Assembly: GCF_000423885.1 (NCBI RefSeq)
Contig: NZ_AUIV01000009.1
Location: forward strand, 73,241-137,240
Direction: 5' to 3'
DNA length: 64,000 nt
From: Thermomonas fusca DSM 15424
Lineage (GTDB): Bacteria > Pseudomonadota > Gammaproteobacteria > Xanthomonadales > Xanthomonadaceae
Shown here: positions 59,801 through 64,000 of the stretch, in pieces
Position numbering within the stretch: the stretch's first letter is position 1
How the letters are laid out: the number at the start of each line of letters is the position of its first letter
The notes under the pieces: generated by a model
Seen by the model: only the letters and a program-made list of their open reading frames with translations
The model's database searches: none
What the model was told of the DNA's origin: nothing
Made by a program: the position numbers and the translations under genes

Positions 59801-60141
59801 CCTTCCGCGCTGGCTGGATCAATACCTTCGACCTGCGGATCAGCCAGGAGTTGCCGGGCTTCTTCAAGGGCCACAAGTCCAAGGTCTGGGTTGATATCCA
59901 GAACGTCGGTAATCTGCTGAACAAGGATTGGGGCCACATCCTGGATTGGGGCTTCAATGGCAACCAGGCCGCCGCGAGCCTGGTCGGCATCGACAAGGCA
60001 ACCGGCAAGTACGTGTACGGCTACCGCAGCGGCACGTCGTTTGGTCAGCCGGGCAACCTCGCGGTCCCGACCGATTCCGACAGCAATACCAACGGCATCT
60101 CGCAGTGGTCGGTGCAGGTGGGTTTCCGCTACGACTTCTGA
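56851..60141 (+). CDS. TonB-dependent receptor, Oar-like
   Basis: 1096-residue outer-membrane receptor. Signal peptide about 1-28 (MKHPNRARLSKLSLGLMVALAAAPVFAQ). A carboxypeptidase-regulatory-like domain (33-115, GGQVVGAGGQPVAGAEVIITHVESG) precedes the plug (about 130-240, with RFNKVTIDGVSASDTFGLEGNNMP) and a large beta-barrel ending in the expected aromatic (VQVGFRYDF). Oar-like receptors are abundant in Xanthomonadaceae and Myxobacteria; one is involved in protein export and others in uptake of bulky substrates. The substrate is unknown. AGAGG precedes the ATG. The 205-bp leader region holds a possible stem (ACGGGC...GCCCGT near 56795-56815) and a TTAAAC box. Confidence 0.93.
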   Translation: MKHPNRARLSKLSLGLMVALAAAPVFAQSTSAGVGGQVVGAGGQPVAGAEVIITHVESGTVSRATTDASGRYNARGLRVGGPYTITVSKAGEGAKTEENVYLTLNQVSTVNAELNTGVTNLGAVQVVGVSGGVSVFSATKMGSGTAVDQTTLKALPSMGGNIQDFMRLDPRVAFTDRASGSISAGGQNPRFNKVTIDGVSASDTFGLEGNNMPTQRQPVSMEAIEALDIDLSSYDVTIAGAAGANINAVTKSGTNEFHGALYGYMRDADWFGKHPLTRAKFGEFDKEETWGVTLGGPIVKDKLFFFANYEKFTRTKPGPDLSNSPLFNPNADFDASDVAEAISIANGYGISAGGYEGATSNTELEEYALKLDWNINDDHRASFRYSNLDQVRVRADGTSASQLVLSSSWFNHVKSVESYVGQLFSDWTENFSTEFKVSFRDYSAIRVTPTTAPLITIYFDDGNPSNQITAGDAIRMGTERSSMGNTLLTETWNYFGSGTLTLGDHDIKGGFEYSDNKIYNFFLQDAWGNYSFYGLDAFRRGEYFDYDLNTNKANPEAIPAVFKNRNLSLFLQDTWYASPNLTLTFGLRADRPSTDHNPPFNACFAAAPGAANVAQCGTGHTGGFGLDNTNTYKGDFIIQPRFGFNYTMNTERPTQLRGGVGLFQGDSPTVWVSNAFQSTGMNYSSYQNLTAWQTVKFSPDGFNQNVPTTPGAAVRNVNVIAKDFELPSVWKANLAIDHETPWYGIVASAEVLLTDVKNGLFYKSLNLGPGFRGADGRTLFWNPTIYSFSNTNNGRFGRNSYFGDVFLLENTNKGKSQQLTVSLNKPWSAGSDWSWMLGYTYTNTTEVGALTSSTASSGFGGQYNFTTNEELSSTARYEIKDRFSGALNWKHAFFGDYQTQVGLFYEGRSGRPFSYIFSGDANGDGRTFNDLFYVPSGRGDVLFGSVTNAGVFTPNAAMENAFWEWLESKPELAGYRGTYASENAFRAGWINTFDLRISQELPGFFKGHKSKVWVDIQNVGNLLNKDWGHILDWGFNGNQAAASLVGIDKATGKYVYGYRSGTSFGQPGNLAVPTDSDSNTNGISQWSVQVGFRYDF

Positions 60142-60163
60142 TCGAAGTCGCGATAAAGGTCCG

Positions 60164-60198
60164 ACAAACGGCCGGGGCAACCCGGCCGTTTGTTTTTC
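60164..60198 (+). terminator. Rho-independent terminator of the receptor gene
   Basis: A perfect 13-bp stem ACAAACGGCCGGG / CCCGGCCGTTTGT with loop GCAA (60164-60193) runs into TTTTC. Confidence 0.92.
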
Positions 60199-60335
60199 GC
60201 CGTAGCCGCCTGCGGCAAGATGCGAAAGTCCAGCCGGCTGTGACCGGTATGCGGCGACGGATGGCCTCGCGCCAGACCTGTGCCGGATCCCGTCGCTCAC
60301 TGCCCGGAGGCACACCCGCGCGCTAGACTGGGCGC

Positions 60336-61745
60336 ATGAACGAATCGACCAATATCCTGCCGCAGGGCGCGGCCGTCCCCTTCACGCCCACCCTCCCCAC
60401 CGTCTCCACCCACATCTACCCGCGCGGCGGCCTGGATGTCCTCAGCCGCGAGGAAGTCGCGCGCCTGCGCGATGCCTCCTCCGGTGGCTTGCACGACCTG
60501 CTGCGCCGCTGTGCGCTGGCGGTGCTGACCTCCGGCAGCGCTTCCGACGACCCGCGTGCCGCGCAGGAGCTGTACCCCGATTTCGACATCCAGGTGCGCC
60601 AGCAGGACCGTGGTGTGCGCATCGAGCTGACCAATGCGCCGGCGATGGCTTTCGTCGATGACCGCATCATCGCCGGCGTGGCCGAACTGCTGTTCGCGGT
60701 GGTGCGCGACATTGCCTTCACCGCCATCGACCTCAACGGCGACGAGGAACTCAATACCTCGCCGGCGATCACCGATGCCGTTTTCCGTCTGCTGCGCAAT
60801 GCGCGCGTGCTGCACCCTTCGGATCCCAACCTGGTGGTGTGCTGGGGCGGCCACTCGATCGGCCAGGAGGAATACAAGTACACCAAGCAGGTGGGCTACG
60901 AGCTGGGCCTGCGCGGGCTCGACATCTGCACCGGCTGCGGCCCGGGCGCGATGAAGGGCCCGATGAAGGGCGCCACCATCGCCCATGCCAAGCAGCGTCG
61001 CCGGCGCAGCCGCTACATCGGCATCACCGAGCCCGGGATCATCGCGGCGGAATCGCCGAACCCCATCGTCAACCACCTGGTGATCATGCCGGACATCGAG
61101 AAGCGCCTGGAGGCCTTCGTCCGCATGGCCCACGGCATCATCGTGTTCCCGGGCGGCGTGGGCACCGCCGAGGAAATCCTGTACCTGCTCGGCATCCTGC
61201 TGCGCGAGGAGAACGCGCATCTGCGCTTCCCGCTCATCCTCACCGGCCCCACCGGGGCAGCGCCGTACTTCGAGCAGATCGACAGGTTCATCCGCCTGAC
61301 CCTGGGCGATGATGCGGCCAGGCTCTACGAAATCATCGTGGCCGATCCGGCCCTGGTGGCCAAGCGGATGGACCTGGGTATCCGCAAGGTCAAGGACCAG
61401 CGCATTGCGCAGAAGGACTCGTTCTTCTTCAACTGGGGCGTAGAAGTGCCGCTGGAATTCCAGCAGCCGTTCGTGCCCACCCACGAACTGATGGCGGGGC
61501 TGGACCTGCACCACGGCCGCAAACCGCACGAGTTGGCGGCTGACCTGCGTCGCGCGTTTTCCGGCATCGTGGCCGGCAACGTCAAGGAAGACGGCATGCG
61601 CCGGATCGAGGCGCACGGCCCGTTCGAAATCCATGGCGATCCCGACATCATGCAGGCGCTGGATGCGCTGCTGCGCGCATTCGTCGAGCAGCGACGGATG
61701 AAGATCGCCGGCGACTACAGGCCCTGCTATCGCGTGGTGGCCTGA
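60336..61745 (+). CDS. ppnN: Pyrimidine/purine nucleotide 5'-monophosphate nucleosidase PpnN
   Basis: 469-residue LOG-family nucleosidase (YgdH), which splits nucleoside 5'-monophosphates and is stimulated by (p)ppGpp in E. coli. An N-terminal DUF4478-like region (1-150) precedes the LOG core: WGGHSIGQEEYKYTKQVGYELGLRGLDICTGCGPGAMKGPMKGA, then IIVFPGGVGTAEEILYLLGILL (PGGxGTxxE). A C-terminal DUF3412-like region ends DYRPCYRVV. Length is near E. coli PpnN (454). A -10-like TAGACT is at 60323. Confidence 0.95.
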   Translation: MNESTNILPQGAAVPFTPTLPTVSTHIYPRGGLDVLSREEVARLRDASSGGLHDLLRRCALAVLTSGSASDDPRAAQELYPDFDIQVRQQDRGVRIELTNAPAMAFVDDRIIAGVAELLFAVVRDIAFTAIDLNGDEELNTSPAITDAVFRLLRNARVLHPSDPNLVVCWGGHSIGQEEYKYTKQVGYELGLRGLDICTGCGPGAMKGPMKGATIAHAKQRRRRSRYIGITEPGIIAAESPNPIVNHLVIMPDIEKRLEAFVRMAHGIIVFPGGVGTAEEILYLLGILLREENAHLRFPLILTGPTGAAPYFEQIDRFIRLTLGDDAARLYEIIVADPALVAKRMDLGIRKVKDQRIAQKDSFFFNWGVEVPLEFQQPFVPTHELMAGLDLHHGRKPHELAADLRRAFSGIVAGNVKEDGMRRIEAHGPFEIHGDPDIMQALDALLRAFVEQRRMKIAGDYRPCYRVVA

Positions 61746-61761
61746 CCGCCGCCCCCGCGTC

Positions 61762-61841
61762 CCGTAGGAGCGCACTGAAAGGGCGAACGCTTTCGCAAGA
61801 TCATGCAAAGAGCATCGCGCCCTTTCGGTGCGCTCCTACGG
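61762..61841. repeat. Long inverted repeat with TAGGAGC ends between ppnN and the kinase gene
   Basis: Two 24-bp arms (61762-61785 and 61818-61841) pair with one mismatch around a 32-nt loop that can itself fold in part (GCTTTCGCA with TGCAAAGAGC). The ends CCGTAGGAGC match the 43.6 and 54.2 kb repeats, but the interior (GCACTGAAAGGGCG) differs. It lies between the convergent 3' ends of ppnN and the histidine kinase gene. Confidence 0.8.
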
Positions 61842-61869
61842 AAAAGCGGCTTGCCTTGGTGGCCGCGGC

Positions 61870-62889
61870 TTACGCGGGCAGATACATCCGCGCCACGAAG
61901 CGGCCGTTTTCCACGGCGGCGTCAATCCTGCCGCGTCCGCCGGTCATGGCCTGCACGCGCTCGCGGGCCGAGGCCAGTCCCACCGCATGGCCCTTGTGGC
62001 TGCTTTCGACGGCTGGCAGGTCGTTGGCAATGACGATTTCGATGCCGCCGTCATCTCCAGTATGGACACCGACCTCCAGCCGCCCGCCGGCGGGGATGCG
62101 CTCGATGCCGTGGCGGATCGCGTTCTCGGCCAAGGGCTGGATCGACAGCGACGGCACCTGCACGTCGGGCAGCGGTACCGGAACATCCCAGACCAGCTGC
62201 AGCCGGGGCCCGAAGCGCAGGGCCTCGATTTCCAGGTAGCGCCGGGTCAGCGCCAGCTCTTCGGTCAGCGGAATCAGCTGCGGCCCGCGCAGTGCGCTGC
62301 GGAACAGGTCGGCCAGATCCAGCAGCACGCGCTCCGCCTCGTCCGGTCGCGCATGCACCAGCGCCGCGCCGGTATTGAGCGTGTTGAACAGGAAATGGGG
62401 CCGGATCCGCGCCTGCAGGGCTTCCAACTCCAGCTGTTTCGCGCGCACCGCAAGCCGGCGGGAACGCCAGTAGTTCTGGTAGCCCACCAGGCCGATCAGC
62501 CCCACCACCAGTGCGATCGCCAGCATCCGCAGGACGAACGCCCCGCGCGAACCATCGCCGAGTCCGCCCACGGCCAGCACGCTCCAGGCCGCCATCGACA
62601 CCAGCAGGCTCATCGCCAGGAACAGGCCTAGGCAGACCCACGCCAGCCGCATCGGGGGCAGCCTGTCGAGACGGCGGCGCAGCAGGTACAGCGCGCACAG
62701 CGTCCCCAGCGCGACCCACTGGATGCCCAGCGAGGCCAACCCGAACTGCACCAGCCGGTCGCCGCTCTGGGCCGGCGCCAGGGCAAGGATCGCCGCCAAC
62801 GCCTCCCCGCCCAGCATCACGCCCAGCAGGGCGGGTGGGCGCCAGAGTGCGGCGAGGGGGTCGTCCGGGGTCTTTTCGCGATGGGGCAT
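61870..62889 (-). CDS. LytS/AlgZ(FimS)-like sensor histidine kinase
   Basis: 339-residue membrane kinase. Four predicted helices (about 22-42, 50-70, 84-106, 118-140) precede the His_kinase domain (PF06580) with the phosphoacceptor in ALQARIRPHFLFNTLNTGAAL, then the HATPase part with IQPLAENAIRHGIE (N box) and GHAVGLASARERV (G box). This is the AlgZ/FimS architecture. In Pseudomonas, AlgZ/FimS and the regulator AlgR control alginate and the fimU-pilV minor pilin operon. No LytTR-type regulator gene adjoins here, but a fimT-pilV operon begins divergently 187 bp away. Confidence 0.9.
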   Translation of the reverse strand: MPHREKTPDDPLAALWRPPALLGVMLGGEALAAILALAPAQSGDRLVQFGLASLGIQWVALGTLCALYLLRRRLDRLPPMRLAWVCLGLFLAMSLLVSMAAWSVLAVGGLGDGSRGAFVLRMLAIALVVGLIGLVGYQNYWRSRRLAVRAKQLELEALQARIRPHFLFNTLNTGAALVHARPDEAERVLLDLADLFRSALRGPQLIPLTEELALTRRYLEIEALRFGPRLQLVWDVPVPLPDVQVPSLSIQPLAENAIRHGIERIPAGGRLEVGVHTGDDGGIEIVIANDLPAVESSHKGHAVGLASARERVQAMTGGRGRIDAAVENGRFVARMYLPA

Positions 62890-63076
62890 GGCGAGTCCGG
62901 AGAAAGGCGTGTCTCGAACTAGCCTAGCGGCCGGGTTCGCGGAAGTCGAAGGTCAGCGAGCCCGCGTCCCCTTGACCCACCGCCCACTCCAAGAGGGGGC
63001 CCGCCTGTCGGGGATCACTGGCTGTGGATCACGACGGCGACTAACGTGCATGTGTCAAGAAGCGGAGGATGCCACT

Positions 63077-63571
63077 TTGCAACACCCATACACCTGTCGA
63101 ACTGCCGGATCGCGAGGTTTCACCTTGGTGGAGCTGATGGTGACGGTGGCCGTGCTTGGGATCCTCGCTGTGGTGGCTGTTCCGGCCATGACCGGGATGA
63201 TCAACAACAGCCGCCTCCGCGGGCAGGCCGAAGAGGTTACCTCGACGCTCCAGCTTGCGCGTTCGGAAGCGGTGCGGCGCAACCAGCGCATTACTGCGTG
63301 CGCATCCGCCGCCGGCACGGCTTGCGCGGCAAGTGCGAGCCGAATGGTGGTGTATTGGCAGGATCCGAATAATGCGGCCACCACGGAAATGGTCCGCGAG
63401 ATTCCGATGCCGGGTAGTGTGCAAATCAGTGGCCCTGCCGCCGGCATCCAGTTCAGGCCGACGGGTCTGACCGACAACGCACAGCAGCTGCAGGTCACGG
63501 TGGCAGGCAGTACGCGATATGTCTGCGTCCAGATCAGTGGCGTTGTGTCAATAAAGAAGGTGGCTTGCTGA
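63077..63571 (+). CDS. fimT: Minor type IV pilin, FimT/FimU-like
   Basis: 164-residue prepilin of the GspH/FimT/FimU class. Cleavage by PilD is expected at SRG|FTLVELMVTVAVLGILAVVAVPAM, with Glu5 of the mature chain conserved. A disulfide may link CASAAGTAC; the C-terminus reads YVCVQISGVVSIKKVAC. The TTG at 63077 was chosen: GGAGGA lies 7 nt before it and it gives a short leader (MQHPYTCRTAGSRG), while the ATG at 63050 has no ribosome binding site. It overlaps pilV by one base (TGATG). Confidence 0.88.
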   Translation: MQHPYTCRTAGSRGFTLVELMVTVAVLGILAVVAVPAMTGMINNSRLRGQAEEVTSTLQLARSEAVRRNQRITACASAAGTACAASASRMVVYWQDPNNAATTEMVREIPMPGSVQISGPAAGIQFRPTGLTDNAQQLQVTVAGSTRYVCVQISGVVSIKKVAC

Positions 63572-63708
63572 TGAAAACCCGCATGAAGCCGATTTCCCTC
63601 CCGCGCCATGCGCAAGGCATGAGCCTGATCGAGGTGATGGTGGCGGTAATGGTCCTGGCGGTGGGGCTGCTGGGCGTTGCCGCCATGCAGGCGCTAGGGA
63701 AAGTCTGA
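63571..63708 (+). pseudogene. pilV: Minor pilin PilV, interrupted by an IS element
   Basis: The first 42 codons are an intact prepilin start: HAQG|MSLIEVMVAVMVLAVGLLGVAAMQAL, the PilV pattern. The frame then enters a different sequence and stops at TGA (63706-63708) after LGKV. The junction is at CTAG (63694-63697), followed by an IS5-like end. PilV is therefore cut off just after the transmembrane helix and cannot be functional. The rest of pilV is presumably on the far side of the element. Confidence 0.87.
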
Positions 63709-64000
63709 ACAACTCGCCACCTGTGGGCGACAATAGGGCATCACCTCCGGGATGACTTCTGATGCAGCTGACATTCGGTGACGCCGAAGATCTGGGCCAA
63801 CGCAAGCAGACGCGGCGGGAGGTGTTCCTGGCGGAGATGGAGCAGGTAGTGCCGTGGAAGGCGCTGCTGTCGCTGATCGAGCCGCACTATCCGAAGCTGG
63901 GGCGTCCAGGCCGGCAGCCATACGCGCTGGCCACGATGCTGCGCATCCACTTCCTGCAGCAGTGGTACGCACTCAGCGACCCGGCGATGGAAGAGGCCTT
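63698..64000 (+). mobile_element. IS5-family insertion sequence, left end
   Basis: The element begins at GGAAAGTCTGAACAACTCGC (63698), similar to IS5-group terminal repeats (GGAAGGT...GAA). The preceding CTAG fits the YTAR target and would be the 4-bp duplication. It contains the transposase start and continues past the window, so the right end, second repeat and duplication cannot be verified. Confidence 0.85.
63762..64000 (+). CDS. IS5-family transposase, 3' end beyond the window
   Basis: The first 79 codons of an IS5-group DDE transposase: MQLTFGDAEDLGQRKQTRRE then EVFLAEMEQVVPWKALLSLIEPHYPKLGRPGRQPYALATMLRIHFLQQWYALSDPAMEEA. This is the DUF772-type N-terminal helical region seen in IS5/IS1478-like elements of xanthomonads. 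The catalytic DDE domain is outside the window. Confidence 0.93.
   Translation, partial: MQLTFGDAEDLGQRKQTRREVFLAEMEQVVPWKALLSLIEPHYPKLGRPGRQPYALATMLRIHFLQQWYALSDPAMEEA

Noticed and set aside
56830..60315. A very long open frame (over 1100 codons) antisense to the TonB-dependent receptor gene
   Set aside because: It mirrors the receptor gene in a GC-rich context, has no recognisable domain and is rich in residues expected from reversed codons. The plus-strand receptor has a signal peptide, plug, barrel and terminator.
63571..63708. Simple frameshift or nonsense mutation in pilV
   Set aside because: The sequence after CTAG is not pilV in any frame; it is an IS5-type end followed by transposase.

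Overview
The window is high-GC bacterial chromosome with short intergenic gaps and many ATGA or TGATG overlaps between neighbouring genes. Gene content and gene order (queA-tgt-yajC-secDF, divergent suhB/trmJ, petABC-sspAB, ybeZ-ybeY-corC, an Oar-like TonB-dependent receptor, TAGGAGCGGCTTCAGCC palindromes) point to a gammaproteobacterium of the Xanthomonadaceae/Lysobacteraceae (Lysobacter, Thermomonas, Luteimonas or Pseudoxanthomonas type). Genus is inference. Most of the window is core genome. The only mobile DNA I can support is an IS5-type element entering at the right edge.

Layout. 1-1.4 kb: 3'-truncated topoisomerase IB, a cysteine hydrolase gene broken by one amber codon, and tRNA-Phe with its own promoter and terminator. 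1.5-5.8 kb: small lipoprotein, then the minus-strand run ftsY / AsmA-like / mutY / yggX. 5.9-10.9 kb: rsmD-coaD, an unidentified lipoprotein, a YfhL-type ferredoxin, gamma-glutamyltransferase, a metallo-beta-lactamase-fold hydrolase and a MAPEG protein. 10.9-13.7 kb: upp, a class III aminotransferase and a divergent Lrp/AsnC regulator. 13.7-19.3 kb: queA-tgt-yajC-secD-secF (queuosine modification of tRNA, then protein export). 19.4-24.2 kb: suhB, trmJ, and a PhnD-like periplasmic binding protein overlapping a membrane GGDEF-EAL protein. 24.2-29.2 kb: CNNM/CBS membrane protein, a phosphate-uptake pair (DUF47-pit) with a Pho box, a hypothetical, an alkyltransferase-like protein and a rhomboid protease. 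29.2-37 kb: peptide-use genes (M13 peptidase, OPT transporter, S9 peptidase), a DUF819 permease and a 59-residue arginine-rich ORF. 37-45 kb: corA, a DUF4105/Lnb_N-like membrane protein, corC, ybeY, ybeZ, an inverted amidohydrolase gene and miaB. 45-50 kb: lytic transglycosylase, cytochrome bc1 (petABC) and sspAB. 50-56.6 kb: DUF3301, double FHA protein, nadC, Trm112-like, purEK, sodB, monothiol glutaredoxin, an atypical SDR and MarC. 56.8-64 kb: Oar-like receptor, ppnN, an AlgZ/FimS-like histidine kinase, minor pilin fimT, and pilV interrupted by the IS element.

Points of most interest: (i) a Lnb_N-like gene directly after corC, where many proteobacteria have lnt; (ii) the binding protein/GGDEF-EAL pair, a likely ligand-sensing c-di-GMP module; (iii) palindromic repeats whose TAG ends supply the stop codons of three genes; (iv) two recent-looking lesions, the amber codon in the hydrolase and the IS insertion in pilV; (v) an SDR lacking the canonical Ser and Lys; (vi) a well-placed Pho box and -10 before the phosphate transporter. 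I found no CRISPR array, prophage, rRNA or obvious defence system.
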